A stretch of 64,000 bases of DNA from Kitasatospora cheerisanensis KCTC 2395 (GCF_000696185.1 NZ_KK853997.1:2499926-2563925); one strand, 5' to 3'. Positions 10,164 through 19,962 are shown, counted from the stretch's first letter. Made by a program: numbers and translations. Notes: generated by a model not told the origin, from the sequence alone.

Positions 10164-12606
10164 AGCCGAGCTCCTCAAGGTACTCAGAAAGCTGCGCTGC
10201 GGCAGCGGCTCGCTGAGCCTCAAGATCTGCCAAAGTTACCGCATACTTGTCGCCCCAAGTTCTGTAGGCGTCGATGAGAGATCGGCGGCCGGCAAGCAAG
10301 AACCGAGTCAAGCGAGTGTGCAGGTCCTCACTGAGGAACTGGAGAACATAATTACGGGTCTCGACATCAGAAAGCATGTCAGCGGCACACTTCAGCTCAG
10401 CAACAAAGGTCGCGCGAAGTTCCTTTACGTTTGCCTTGGCTTGTTTGAGTTCGGCTTTAAGTCGACGCAGCTCCGCCGGACTCAGCACCTCCTCGGCATC
10501 GTCGCTCTCTTCCTCACCGTCGTCCGCTGACTTCTTGGCAGTCGCAGCCTTGATGCGTACGTCCAGCTCTGCGGCTCGCAGCTCTGAGCTCTCCAGAGCC
10601 TCGACATAGGAGGGGATTAGGACAGGCACCAGGCGGTGATCTCGGGCACGCCGCTGATCGCTGCGAAGCCGGGTGAGGGTCTTTGCGTCAGCATCTTCAG
10701 GCTCATCGAAGGCCGACTCAATGTTAGCCACCCACCGGTCGACCACGGCACGGAACCCATTAGCAGACAGACTCTTCAAGTCATGCTGTGAGTCGTACCA
10801 CCATGCAGCCACAGCACCAGCGAGTTGATGCCGATCTAGGACGCCGAGAGGTTCGAGCGCTGAGACAAAGGAATCCAAGAGCTCCTCTCGGGTATTCGTG
10901 AGCTTCTTGGTGAGCGGGAGTTCGACGAGTCGGTATTCGTGCTTTGCCCACCATGTTTCGTAGGCATCAGCAACCTCACGCTCGCGCTCGGCCACCAATT
11001 CTGGGATACGGGCAGCAGCAGCCTCGTAACCGTCAGCCGGGAACGCGTAGTAGTCACTACCCATCTCGACAAAGAGCGTCGATGGATCGAGACCGTATGC
11101 CGCGAACTGTTCGATCTTCGCAGCAACCTCCGACATCGGCACACCGCCATGCAGGTGCGCACGCACATCCTGCGGCTCGGAAGGCGGAGTATTGTCGACG
11201 TAGCGACGAATGTTGAGGTTGAAGTCATTCTTCTCCAGCTCTGCCAGTGACACCACTCGGGCGAATCCCGGGATATCACGACGCTCCTGGAAAGCAGCAA
11301 CAATCTTCTCTGCGTGCTGCGGGTCAAGGTAGTTCTGCGCTCGACCGGGAGTGAACTCCCTGTCAGCATTGATGAATAGGACCCCGTTACGCTGACCCTC
11401 TGGAACCCCATTCGATCCGCGTACAACTAGGATGCATGCCGGGATGCCAGTTCCGTAGAAGAGGTTAGGGGGCAGGCCGATCACAGCATCAAGGCGGTTC
11501 TCCTCGATGAAGCCTCGGCGGATCTTCTTCTCCTCGCCGCCACGAAATAGCACTCCATGTGGCATAACCGAGGCGCCAATTCCGTCAGGTTCCAGGACGG
11601 CAAGAACGTGCTGGATGAACATCAGGTCGGCCTTTTTTCCTGACTCCGGACACCAGCCGTACTTCATCCGCTCCTGGTGCACCATCCCCTTACGCGCGTA
11701 GTTCAGCGAGAATGGCGGGTTGGTCAGCACCCGGTCAAACCGGATGAGTTCACCGTCCTGCTCATGTGCGGGAGCAGAGAGAGTGTCATCGTTACGCAGA
11801 TCAGCGTCGGCGATCCCATGAAGGATCATGTTCATCTTCGCCATCGCCCAGACTCCGCCGTTGTACTCCTGCCCGGCGAGATCAAGCGTGGCGGCGTCAT
11901 GTCCATGATCTTCGACGTACTCCTTGGCAAGGATCAGCATGCCGCCCGATCCACAGCAAGGGTCATAAACCGACATCTCTTCGTCCGGTTTGACCAGGCG
12001 TACCATCATGCGCACCACAGCCCGGGGGGTGTAGAACTCGCCGCCCTTCTTGCCGGCCGAGTCTGCAAACTCTCCGATCAAGTACTCGTATGCGTGCCCA
12101 AGCAGGTCCGGGAACTCGAAGTCTTCATTTCGCAGTCGGTAACGGCCGAAGTGGTCGACAAGCTGCTGGAGCTTGACGTTACTCAACGATGCTTGGCCGA
12201 CCTTGCGGCTGAAGTCGATGTGCTCCAGGACGTCGTCCAGTGCCGGACTGTTCGCTTCCGAGAGCGCACCCATCGCCACGTTCAGGGTCTCGGCAACCTT
12301 CACATCCGAGTTGCGAGACCTGTCGACGATCGTGCGCCAGCGCGCTTCCTCAGGCACGTAGAACTGACCGCGCGCATAGTGGTGAGGCATCTCTGCGTTC
12401 TTCTCGGCGGCCTCCGGCGGCTTGCCCGCCTTCAGCTGGTCAGCGATGACCCGTTCACGCAGCTCGTCGAACTGATCCGAGGCACGCTTCAGGAACAGCA
12501 TGCCAAAGATGTACTCCTTGAACTCGGAGGCATCCATCTTTCCTCGAAGGATGTCCGCCGCCGCGTACAGGTGCCGTTCCAACTGGGGCAGGGTCAGCCT
12601 TGCCAC
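10156..12606 (-). CDS. hsdM: Type I RM DNA adenine methyltransferase (M subunit), C-terminally extended
   Basis: This is the first gene of the hsd operon, encoding 816 aa. The HsdM N-terminal helical domain (residues 1-170) is followed by the N6-adenine methyltransferase core, with [14 protein letters not shown], the AdoMet motif DPCCGSGG (215-222) and the catalytic NPPF (296-299). Typical HsdM proteins are about 500-550 aa. Here a further 250-300 residues follow the catalytic core, rich in Lys, Glu and Arg, with an acidic [12 protein letters not shown] patch and predicted coiled coil. With HsdS it methylates the recognition site and protects host DNA. Confidence 0.94.
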   Translation of the reverse strand: MARLTLPQLERHLYAAADILRGKMDASEFKEYIFGMLFLKRASDQFDELRERVIADQLKAGKPPEAAEKNAEMPHHYARGQFYVPEEARWRTIVDRSRNSDVKVAETLNVAMGALSEANSPALDDVLEHIDFSRKVGQASLSNVKLQQLVDHFGRYRLRNEDFEFPDLLGHAYEYLIGEFADSAGKKGGEFYTPRAVVRMMVRLVKPDEEMSVYDPCCGSGGMLILAKEYVEDHGHDAATLDLAGQEYNGGVWAMAKMNMILHGIADADLRNDDTLSAPAHEQDGELIRFDRVLTNPPFSLNYARKGMVHQERMKYGWCPESGKKADLMFIQHVLAVLEPDGIGASVMPHGVLFRGGEEKKIRRGFIEENRLDAVIGLPPNLFYGTGIPACILVVRGSNGVPEGQRNGVLFINADREFTPGRAQNYLDPQHAEKIVAAFQERRDIPGFARVVSLAELEKNDFNLNIRRYVDNTPPSEPQDVRAHLHGGVPMSEVAAKIEQFAAYGLDPSTLFVEMGSDYYAFPADGYEAAAARIPELVAEREREVADAYETWWAKHEYRLVELPLTKKLTNTREELLDSFVSALEPLGVLDRHQLAGAVAAWWYDSQHDLKSLSANGFRAVVDRWVANIESAFDEPEDADAKTLTRLRSDQRRARDHRLVPVLIPSYVEALESSELRAAELDVRIKAATAKKSADDGEEESDDAEEVLSPAELRRLKAELKQAKANVKELRATFVAELKCAADMLSDVETRNYVLQFLSEDLHTRLTRFLLAGRRSLIDAYRTWGDKYAVTLADLEAQRAAAAAQLSEYLEELGYA

Positions 12607-12971
12607 CCACGCCTCGCTTCCATCGTTCGTCGCAGTGATCTCACGGTCACAAGTCTGGCAGCCACGCTAGACGAGGGCACCGACATCCACGAAATGGTGC
12701 TTCATGACGCCCGCAACTGCGGCAAGCGCAACTGCGTGGGCCACGCCTCATCCAGGAGCCTGTGCCGACCCGGCGATCACCTAGCTTCGGAGAGGAGGCC
12801 AGAGTCACGGCCGTCCATCCACCACCTCAGCGGTTTCCACCGCACTGGCCCGACGTCGGTGAGGCCCCTCGGTCCCCTCGGACGACCAACGCATCAGCCA
12901 CCGGGCCTCGGCGGAGGCCGTCAGCCCCTTCAGGCCACCTGCTCAAGCGGCCTCCATCGGGTACGCATCCC

Positions 12972-13025
12972 AGGGACTTTTCAGGGACTTTCAGCTCTGT
13001 CTGAGGGACTTTCGAGGGACGTTTT
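12972..13025. repeat. Four AGGGAC-TTT direct repeats at edge of defence island
   Basis: Four copies of AGGGAC(T/G)TTT start at 12972, 12983, 13004 and 13015, i.e. two close pairs. The block sits about 90 bp beyond the 3' end of rnpB on the island side. Short iterated sites of this type beside a stable-RNA 3' end resemble arm-type binding sites of tyrosine integrases, but no integrase gene is present in the window, so the function is inferred only from pattern and place. Confidence 0.5.
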
Positions 13026-13057
13026 GCCGCCTACCACGGCAAGCCCCTGAAAGATCG

Positions 13058-13090
13058 GAAAGGGCCTCCGACACAGGTCAGAGGCCCTTC
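13058..13090 (-). terminator. Probable rnpB terminator hairpin
   Basis: A nine-base perfect stem (AAGGGCCTC at 13060-13068 with GAGGCCCTT at 13081-13089) with a 12-nt loop lies about 20 bp past the rnpB 3' end. A smaller GGGGC/GCCCC hairpin lies between them. The U-tract is poor (CC interrupts it), as is common in actinobacteria. Confidence 0.55.
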
Positions 13091-13111
13091 CGGGGGCAAA
13101 GCCCCTGGTAC

Positions 13112-13518
13112 GGCGGATGGAGCCGGCCTGTACGCCGGGTTCTGTCACCCGGGTCGCTTGCGCGGCCCGGGGAGACGGCCATCCATCTAGGGCTGCCGTT
13201 GCCGACAGCCTCGTGCGGTCCACCCGCGAACTCGGGCGAGCAGCCCTCGAACATTCGCGCACGACACCCGAGGGTGTCGATCTTGACCTTGCTCCGAGTG
13301 GGGTTTACCTAGCCGGCCGAGTCACCTCGGTCGCTGGTGGTCTCTTACACCACCGTTTCACCCTTACCCTCCGCCGAAGCGGTGGGCGGTCTGCTTTCTG
13401 TGGCACTGTCCCGCGGGTCACCCCGGGTGGGCGTTACCCACCACCCTGCTCTGTGGAGCCCGGACGTTCCTCGGCGGGCCCCGAAGGGACCCGACGCGAC
13501 CGCCCGGCCGGCTCGTCC
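13112..13518 (-). ncRNA. rnpB: RNase P RNA (type A)
   Basis: Catalytic RNA of RNase P, which matures tRNA 5' ends. Read on the minus strand, the universal conserved blocks are all present in order: GAGGAACGTCCGGGCTCC (CR I), ACAGAGCAGGGTGGTGGGTA, GGGACAGTGCCACAGAAA, AAGGGTGAAACGGTGG with TAAGAGACCACCAGC, AGGTAAACCCC, GGAGCAAGGTCAAG, and the 3' ACAGAACCCGGCGTACAGGC. The length is close to that of other Streptomyces RNase P RNAs. The exact ends are estimated to within a few bases. It lies just downstream of, and co-oriented with, the drug exporter gene. Its 3' end faces the defence island. Confidence 0.96.
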
Positions 13519-13528
13519 GCCGTACTGG

Positions 13529-14992
13529 TCATGGTAGCCGCTCCGCGGACGCTCCCCGTACGCCGCCCTGCGCGTGGTCGAAACGGGCCGCCACCCGGGC
13601 CGCCGTACCGGCCGCCCACGGGGTGGTGGTGACCAGGCCGAGCAGGAACACGGTCAGGCCCAGGCCGGTGACGATCCACCAGCCGGCGTGCGTGGCGGGC
13701 GCGAAGCCGCCGGCCCGGGCGACCGCGCCGGTGACCACCGTGCCGATCACGGCGACGCCCAGCGACTGGCCGACCTGCCGGCTGGTGGAGGCGACCGCGG
13801 CGGCCACCCCGGCCTGGGCGAGCGGCATGCCGGAGACCGCCGAGTTGGTGATCGGCGCGTTCACCAGGCCGAAGCCCAGACCGAACAGCGCGTACGCGGG
13901 CAGCAGCAGGAGGGCCGGGGAGTCCGCCGTCAGCCGGGTCAGCAGCACCCCGCTGGCGGCGATCGCCGCACCGGCGGCCAGCAGCGGCAGGCGCGGGCCG
14001 CGGCTGCCGACGATCCGGCCGGACAGCGGCGCGGCCAGCAGCGTCAGCCCGGCCATCGGGAGCGTCCACAGGCCGGCCGCCACCGGGCTGTAGTGGCGCA
14101 CGTTCTGCAGGTACAGGGTGTTCAGGAACAGGAAGCCGCCGAGCGCGGCGAACGCGCACACCGCCGTCACGGTGGCGCCGGTGAACGGGGCGCTGCGGAA
14201 GAACCGTGGATCGACCAGCGGCTCCGCCACCCGCCGCTCCCAGAACGGGAACGCCAGCAGTGCGGCCAGCGCGACCGCGGCCAGCGCCAGGATCAGCGGC
14301 GAGGTCCAGCCGTGGCCGGGGCCCTCGATGATCGCCGCGGTGCCGCAGCCCAGCAGCAGCACCATCAGCACCTGGCCGACCGGGTCGAGCCGGCGGGCCC
14401 GGGGCGCCCGCGACTCGGGGACGTGACGGACCGTCAGCAGGCAGGCCGCCAGCCCGACCGGGATGTTGATCAGGAAGATCGACGGCCAGCCCGCGGCGTC
14501 CACCAGGAAGCCGCCGATCAGCGGCCCGAGCGCCATGCTGATGCCGACCACGCCGCCCCACACGCCGATCGCCTGCGCCCGTTCCTTCCGGTCGGTGAAG
14601 GTGTTGGTGATGATCGACATCGCCACCGGGTTGAGCATCGACCCGCCGACCGCCTGCACCGCGCGGAACGCGATCAGCCAGCCCAGGCCCGGGGCCAGGC
14701 TGCACAGCAGCGAGCCGAGCACGAACAGCAGCAGCCCGGTCTGGAACACCCGCTTGCGGCCGATCCGGTCGGCGATCGAGCCGGACAGCATCAGCAGCGA
14801 GGCCAGCACCAGCGTGTAGGCGTCGATCACCCACTGCAGGCCGGAGGCGGGCGCGCCCAGGTCGTGCTGGATCGCGGGCAGCGCGATGTTCACCACGGTG
14901 TTGTCCAGGCCGACGATGAACAGGCTCAGGCAGCAGATGGCCAGGACGATCAGCCGGTGGCGGCGGTCGGGCACGGCGATCGATCGGCTCAT
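13529..14992 (-). CDS. DHA2-family (EmrB/QacA) multidrug efflux transporter
   Basis: The product is about 487 aa with 14 hydrophobic segments, a major facilitator of the 14-TM drug:H+ antiporter-2 group. The family motif C-like region around LGPLIGGFLVDAAGW and motif A-like GSIADRIGRKRVF after TM2 are visible. The N-terminus reads MSRSIAVPDRRHRLIV. A GGAGG touches this ATG directly, so the spacing is poor. An in-frame start 18 codons upstream (15046) cannot be excluded. No local regulator is adjacent. Substrates are unknown. Confidence 0.85.
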   Translation of the reverse strand: MSRSIAVPDRRHRLIVLAICCLSLFIVGLDNTVVNIALPAIQHDLGAPASGLQWVIDAYTLVLASLLMLSGSIADRIGRKRVFQTGLLLFVLGSLLCSLAPGLGWLIAFRAVQAVGGSMLNPVAMSIITNTFTDRKERAQAIGVWGGVVGISMALGPLIGGFLVDAAGWPSIFLINIPVGLAACLLTVRHVPESRAPRARRLDPVGQVLMVLLLGCGTAAIIEGPGHGWTSPLILALAAVALAALLAFPFWERRVAEPLVDPRFFRSAPFTGATVTAVCAFAALGGFLFLNTLYLQNVRHYSPVAAGLWTLPMAGLTLLAAPLSGRIVGSRGPRLPLLAAGAAIAASGVLLTRLTADSPALLLLPAYALFGLGFGLVNAPITNSAVSGMPLAQAGVAAAVASTSRQVGQSLGVAVIGTVVTGAVARAGGFAPATHAGWWIVTGLGLTVFLLGLVTTTPWAAGTAARVAARFDHAQGGVRGASAERLP

Positions 14993-15052
14993 CCTCCGAT
15001 CATCGCACCGGCTCCCGCCCTCCCCCGAGGGCCCGCCCGCCCCCACGGCACC

Positions 15053-16506
15053 TCACGCGTCCGGCACCAGCGCGAACCGGACCGTCCGCGTCACCGGGTC
15101 CGCGAGGGTCAGCCGGACGGTGACCCGGCGGCCCAGCGGCAGCCGGTCCGCCGCGTCGCACTTCGCCACCACCGCGGGCTCGCGCAGCTGCACCGTGCCG
15201 ACGGTGGGCCGGCGCTCGTCCACGTCGACCACCACCGCCGGGAACTCCTCGCCCTCCCGGCCGCGCAGCAGCTCGGTCTCCACCAGGTCGACGCAGGCGC
15301 GCTCCACCTCGTGCGCCCGGCGGTCGCCGCTCTCCATCAGGCCGGGCACCAGCGGCAGCGTGTCCCGCACCCAGGCCGGGACGTCGGCGCCGCCGGCCAC
15401 CGCCAGGCAGATCTCCAGCGCGTACCGGTCGCCGAGCCGGCGCAGCGGCGCCGTGCAGTGGGTGTAGGGGGCGGCCAGCGCGGCGTGGCCCGGGTCGGCC
15501 GGCGGGGCGGTGCCGCGGGCGGTGTCGAAGGCGTGGTAGCCCGCGCCGCGCAGCAGGCCGGTGCACTCGTTCAGGAACGCGGCGTCGGCGGTCCGGGCCG
15601 GGTCGAGGGAGCGGATCAGCTGCGGGTAGGGCAGGCCGTCCGGCCAGGGCACGCCGAGTGCGGCGGCGACCCGGCGCAGCCGCGCGTAGGCCGGCTCCGG
15701 GCGGCGGGCAGGGTGCGCAGCAGGCCGATCCCGGCGTCCAGCATCAGTTCGGCGGCGGCCATGCCGGTCAGCAGCGAGATCTGCGCGTTCCAGCCGTCGG
15801 CGGGCCGGGGGGCGCGGTAGGCGAGCCGGTAGCCGCCGTTGGCCGCCACCACCTCCTGCTCGGGGATCGGCAGGCTGACGCCGCCGCGGGCCTGCTCCTG
15901 CGCCTCGCGGAGCCGGCCGATCTCGGCGAGCAGGGTGAGCTGCCCGTCCGCGGCGCCGGCGTCGATCCGGTCCTGGACGGTCGCGTAGTCCAGCCGGCGG
16001 CGCGAGCGCACCCGGGCCCGGCGCAGGTCGGCCAGCACCAGCCCGCCGTCGGCGTCCAGGTCGAGCTGCCAGAGCAGGGCGGGCCGCAGCTCGCCGGGCA
16101 GCAGGCTGGCCGCGCCCTCGGACAGCCGGGCGGGGTGCAGCGGCACGTTGCCGTCCGGGAAGTACAGCGTCTGGACGCGGCGGCCCGCCTCGGTGTCGAT
16201 CGCGCCGCCCGGGGAGACGTACGCGGCGACGTCGGCGATCGCGTAGTGCACCCGGTAGCCGCCGGGGCGGCGGGAGAGGTGCATGGCCTGGTCGAGGTCG
16301 CGGGAGTCCGGCGGGTCGAGCGTGAACAGGTCGAGGTCGGTCGCGTCGGACTCCGGCAGCCGGGGCAGCGAGGCGGCCCGGTCGGCCTCCGCGAGCACCT
16401 CCGGCGGCCAGTCGGTGCGGATCTCCAAGCGGCTTCTGAGGTCGGCGAGTTCGGTGTTGATCCTGGCGGTCTGGGCGGCCCGGACGCTGAGGTGTCGGCG
16501 CGGCAT
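15053..16506 (-). CDS. RNB-domain exoribonuclease (RNase II/R family), split by an apparent frameshift
   Basis: RNB-fold 3'-5' exoribonuclease. The N-terminal part starts MPRRHLSVRAAQTARINTEL and contains the RNase II active-site stretch TLDPPDSRDLDQAM, with three of the usual four aspartates and Gln at the fourth position. The C-terminal part continues in another frame through PYTHCTAPLRRLGDRYALE, the conserved RNB end block. The switch of frame falls at about 15700-15715, inside GC-rich repeats (GCCGCCCGG on the coding strand). Both halves match one contiguous family protein of about 485 aa, so a one-base sequence error is more likely than a true pseudogene. No S1 domain is obvious. Confidence 0.82.
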
Positions 16507-16602
16507 GGACGCAGCGTAAGACGCAGTAGCGTGGTTGGCGCGTCGGACCGGCCGGTGAAGCCGGTTGTGGCGCACGGGGATTGACGTGGGAAGGGGCGCG
16601 CC

Positions 16603-17129
16603 GTGACCGAGCGGGCGGACATCCGGCAGGGCGCGGCGCCGCGGTGCCGGTGCTGCGGGGACGGGCGGCCGCGGGCGCGGACGCCGCCCCGGACGAGGTC
16701 GGGCGCGGGGTGCGGGTCACGGCGGCGGCCGTGGCCGGGACGCTGGCCGCAGTGGGCGCGCTGCACCTGGTGTGGGCCCGTTCTCCCTGGCCGTGCCGGG
16801 ACCGCGAGCGCTTCGCCGAGCTGGTGGTCGGCGTCGGCCCGGAGCAACTGCCGTCCGCGGGGGCCTGCCTGGGGGTGGCCGGGCTGCTCGGCGCCGCCGC
16901 CGGCCTGGTCGGGTCGCGCGGCGGGGTGCTGCCCCCGGTCGGCCCGCGCCGGCTCCGCACCGCCGGCGCCGCAGCCGTGGCCGGCGTCCTGCTGGCCCGC
17001 GGCCTGGCCGGTCCGGTGGCCTTCGCCCGGCGCTCCCCCGCCTTCGTCCGCCTGGACCGCCGCCTGTACGCCCCCCTCTGCCTGGCCCTGGGCACGGGCG
17101 CGGCGGCGGTCGCCGCGAAGGGGCGGTAG
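16603..17129 (+). CDS. Small integral membrane protein, DUF3995-like, possible frameshift near the N-terminus
   Basis: From about 16710 the frame encodes a protein of four hydrophobic segments (VRVTAAAVAGTLAAVGALHLVWARSPWPCRD... to CLALGTGAAAVAAKGR) that resembles DUF3995 membrane proteins. Function is unknown. A good ribosome site (GGAAGGGG) precedes a GTG at 16603, but that GTG is in a different frame. A single indel between 16620 and 16710 would join them. Otherwise the in-frame GTG at 16710 would be the start. It is divergent from the RNB gene. Confidence 0.55.
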
Positions 17130-17206
17130 CGGGCCGGATTCCGGTTGCGCCCGCGCAGGTCGTTAGGGTTGACGGGGTCTGCTGTGGGTCGTCGAGAGGT
17201 GTCGTC

Positions 17207-18004
17207 GTGCTGGTTCTGCTGCCGCCGTCGGAGGGGAAGGCCGCGCCGGAGGCCGGGGTTCCGGTGGAGGTGGCGGGGCTGTCGCTGGCGGGGCTGACCG
17301 GGGCGCGGGAGAAGGCGCTGCGGGCGCTGGTGGAGCTGTGCTCGGGGGACGAGGAGCGGGCCGCCGAGGTGCTGGGGCTGAGCAAGGGCCTGCGCGGGGA
17401 GGTGGCCAAGAACGCGGGGCTGCTGACGGCGGGGGCACGGCCGGCCGGCGAGGTGTACACCGGGGTGCTGTTCGACAGCCTGGGCCTGGCGAAGCTGGAC
17501 GCCGCGGCGTACGCCCGTGCCGAGCGGTCGCTGCTGGTGTTCTCCGGCCTGTGGGGCGCGGTGCGGATCGGCGACCGGATCCCGCCGTACCGCTGCGCGA
17601 TGGGCGTGAAGCTGCCGCCGCTGGGCGCGCTCGGCCCGTACTGGCGGGCGGAGATGGACGGGGTGCTCCCGGAGGTGGCGGACAGCCTGGTGCTGGACCT
17701 GCGCAGCTCGGCGTACGCGGCGGCGTGGAAGCCGGCCGGGGAGCTCGCGGGCCGGACGGTGACGGTGCGGGTGCTGCAGGAGCGCGAGGTGGACGGGGTG
17801 CTGAAGCGTTCCGTGGTCAGCCACTTCAACAAGGCGACCAAGGGCCGCCTGGTGCGCGACCTGCTGGTCGGCGGCCTGGAGCCGGCCGGCCCGGGCGAGC
17901 TGGTGGACGCGCTCCGGCAGCTGGGCTACCGGGTGGAGGTCTCCGCGCGGGGCGCGGCCCGCAAGCCGTGGCAGCTGGACGTCGTGGTGACGGACGTGCA
18001 CTGA
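17207..18004 (+). CDS. yaaA: YaaA family peroxide-stress protein
   Basis: The product is about 265 aa from a GTG preceded by GAGAGG with 6-nt spacing. The N-terminus LVLLPPSEGK and the block VFSGLWGAVRIGDRIPPYRCAMGVKL are hallmarks of the YaaA/DUF328 family, as is SHFNKATKGRLVRDLL near the C-terminus. In E. coli, YaaA lowers intracellular free iron and protects DNA from Fenton damage during H2O2 stress. The same job is assumed here. It is convergent with the RNase HI gene. The shared terminator hairpin encloses its stop codon. Confidence 0.9.
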   Translation: MLVLLPPSEGKAAPEAGVPVEVAGLSLAGLTGAREKALRALVELCSGDEERAAEVLGLSKGLRGEVAKNAGLLTAGARPAGEVYTGVLFDSLGLAKLDAAAYARAERSLLVFSGLWGAVRIGDRIPPYRCAMGVKLPPLGALGPYWRAEMDGVLPEVADSLVLDLRSSAYAAAWKPAGELAGRTVTVRVLQEREVDGVLKRSVVSHFNKATKGRLVRDLLVGGLEPAGPGELVDALRQLGYRVEVSARGAARKPWQLDVVVTDVH

Positions 18005-18021
18005 CGGTCCGTCACCACGAC
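17981..18021. terminator. Bidirectional terminator enclosing the yaaA stop codon
   Basis: A perfect 15-bp inverted repeat (17981-17995 with 18007-18021, GTCGTGGTGACGGAC arm) has an 11-nt loop. The yaaA stop codon 18002-18004 is in the loop and the convergent RNase HI/phosphatase gene ends at 18029, so one hairpin can serve both transcripts. Confidence 0.8.
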
Positions 18022-18028
18022 GGCGGGC

Positions 18029-19181
18029 TCAGCGCAGGTGCGCGGTGTCGTTCAGCAGGCGCAGCGACGCGTTGCCGTCGCCGTAGTACTGGACGGCGCA
18101 CAGCGAGGCCGCGGACAGTTCCATCCGGTGCACGGCGTCCGGCGGGGCGCCGAGGGCGAGTCGCACCAGCGTCTTGATCGGGCTGACGTGCGAGACCACC
18201 AGGACGGTCTTGCCGGGGTAGCGGGCGAGGATCTTGTCGCGGGCCTGCCCGGACCGGTGGGCGAGGGTGGTGAGCGACTCGGCGCTGCCGGTGGGCTTGG
18301 CCTTGGCGGAGCCCAGGAAGGCGTTCAGGTCGTCGGGGTGACGCTCCATCACCTCGGCGAAGGTGAGGCCCTCCCAGGCGCCGAAGTCCAGCTCCCGCAG
18401 GCCCTCCTCGATCCGCACCTCCAGGCCGAGCCGGCGGGCGACGGCCTCCGCGGTCTGCCGGCAGCGCAGCATCGGCGAGGAGACCACGGCCTGCACGGTG
18501 CCGCGCGCGGCGAGCGCCTCGGCGGCCCGCTCGGCCTGCCAGACGCCCTTCTCGGACAGGCCCGGGTCGCTGCCGGTGCTGCCGGAGAACCGTTTGTGCG
18601 GGGTGAGCGGGGTCTCGCCGTGCCGCAGCATCACCAGCGTGGTGGGGGTGCCGAGGTCGGCGGGCCCGGCCCAGCCGGCCCGGGGGCGGGGGCGGCGGGC
18701 AGCGGCTCGTCCACCGCGGGGCGGCGGCCGGGGCGGCGGCGCGGGGCCTGGGCTCCCACTGGCGGCCCTGCTTGCCGGCGTCCATCGCCTCGTTGGCGAG
18801 CCGGTCCGCCTCCTTGTTCTTCTCCCGCGGGATCCACTTGTACTCGACGCTGCCGCGCGGGGCGATGCCGCGGGCCTCGGCGGCGAGCGGCTGCATGTCC
18901 GGGTGCTTGATCTTCCAGCGCCCGGACATCTGCTCGACGACCAGCTTGGAGTCCATCTCGACCAGGATCCGGGCGTCCGGGTCCAGGTCGCGGGCCGCCC
19001 GGAGTCCGGCGATCAGGCCCTTGTACTCGGCGACGTTGTTGGTGGCGCGGCCGATGTACTCGGCGGCCTCGGCCAGGATCTCGCCGGTGCGGGCGTCGAG
19101 GACGACCGCACCGTAGCCGGCCGGCCCCGGGTTGCCCCGGGAGCCGCCGTCGGCCTGGACGATGAACTGGGCTCCGGCCAC
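18029..19181 (-). CDS. Bifunctional RNase HI / histidine-phosphatase (phosphoglycerate-mutase fold) protein, split by an apparent frameshift
   Basis: The N-terminal RNase H domain (start GTG at 19181, IVQADGGSRGNPGPAGYGAV) carries the family acidic residues in DGGSRGN, ATNNVAEYKGL, LVEMDSKLVVEQM and EADRLANEAM. The C-terminal histidine phosphatase domain has the RHGE catalytic motif (VMLRHGETPLT) and VVSHVSPIK. This fusion is the actinobacterial RNase HI/acid phosphatase, also tied to alpha-ribazole phosphatase activity in related proteins. The two domains are in different frames, switching in the Pro/Ala-rich linker at about 18670-18720. Both domains are intact, so a sequence error in the GC-rich linker is the likely cause. 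It is last in an operon with Nif3 and the zinc-ribbon protein (4-bp gap). Confidence 0.87.
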
Positions 19182-19185
19182 CGGG

Positions 19186-19929
19186 TCAGACGCCCGACTC
19201 GCCGGTGCGGACCAGGATCCGGCCGCAGTTCTCGCAGCGCAGCACCTTGTCCGCGGGCTCGGCCTTGATCGCGTTGAACTCGGTGATCGAGAACTCGGTG
19301 CGGCAGCCCTCGCAGCGGCGCTGGTACAGGCGGGCCGCGCCGACGCCGCCCTGCTGCTCGCGCAGGCGCAGGTAGGCCTTCATCAGGTCGGCGGGGATCA
19401 CGTTGGCGACGGCCTCGCGGTCGCGGCGGACCTTCTCCGCCTCGGCGTCGATCTCGGCGAACTTGGCGTCGCGGCGGCCCTCGGCCTCGGCGACCACCAC
19501 GGCGGAGTGCTCCAGGCGGGCGGTCAGCTCGGTGACCCGGGTCTGCGCGGACTCCAGGCGCTCCATCACCTCCAGGACGACGTCCTCCAGGTCGCCCTGG
19601 CGCTTGGCCAGCGAGGCGTTCTCGTGCTGGAGGTTCTCCAGGTCCTTCGGCGAGGTGACCGCGCCGGAGTCCATCCGCTGCTGGTTGCGGGCGGCCCGGC
19701 TGCGGACCTGCTCGACGTCCGCCTCGGCCTTGGCCTGCTCGCGGGTGGTGTCGCCGAGCTGGGCCTGGGCGGCGACCACCAGGTCCTTGAGGGCGGTGTG
19801 GTCGGCGGTGGCCTTGTCGATCTCGGCGTGCTCGGGCAGGCTGCGGCGCCGGTGGGCCAGCTGGTCGAGGCGGGAGTCGATGGCCTGCAGGTCGAGCAGG
19901 CGGATCTGGTCGGCGGGCGCGGCGTTCAC
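19186..19929 (-). CDS. Coiled-coil zinc-ribbon protein (DUF164/zf-RING_7 family)
   Basis: The product is 247 aa. Residues 1-180 form a long charged coiled coil, and the C-terminus has a four-cysteine zinc ribbon (CEGCRTEF...CENCGR). The family includes HP0958/CT398-like proteins, which bind RNA or partner proteins. In actinobacteria it sits consistently between Nif3 and RNase HI, as here. Molecular function is not established from sequence. It reads leftward, 33 bp after Nif3 and 4 bp before the RNase HI gene. Confidence 0.88.
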   Translation of the reverse strand: MNAAPADQIRLLDLQAIDSRLDQLAHRRRSLPEHAEIDKATADHTALKDLVVAAQAQLGDTTREQAKAEADVEQVRSRAARNQQRMDSGAVTSPKDLENLQHENASLAKRQGDLEDVVLEVMERLESAQTRVTELTARLEHSAVVVAEAEGRRDAKFAEIDAEAEKVRRDREAVANVIPADLMKAYLRLREQQGGVGAARLYQRRCEGCRTEFSITEFNAIKAEPADKVLRCENCGRILVRTGESGV

Positions 19930-19962
19930 GCGGGATGGCTCCTGTGTTGGTTCGACGGGGTG

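Larger units (their letters stand above)
12607..13111. other. Gene-poor boundary between hsd operon and rnpB
   Basis: About 500 bp lie between the hsdM start and the rnpB 3' end. The part next to hsdM should carry the leftward hsd promoter, although no clear -10/-35 pair stands out. A rightward open frame crosses the segment, but it lies mostly antisense to hsdM and has no family resemblance. The right third holds the AGGGAC-TTT repeats and the rnpB terminator hairpin listed separately. Confidence 0.6.

Noticed and set aside
11677-13050. Long rightward open frame (457 codons) antisense to hsdM and entering the boundary gap
   Set aside because: It lies mostly opposite hsdM, shows low-complexity Arg/His-rich composition and no recognisable domain; this is the usual antisense by-product of GC-rich coding DNA.
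12981-13262. Short leftward ORF overlapping the rnpB 3' half
   Set aside because: Conserved RNase P RNA sequence explains this stretch; the translation is Arg-rich and has no homology pattern.
13574-15820. 748-codon rightward frame over the drug exporter and RNase genes
   Set aside because: It is Gln/Arg/Gly-rich shadow translation antisense to two clear genes; no domain.
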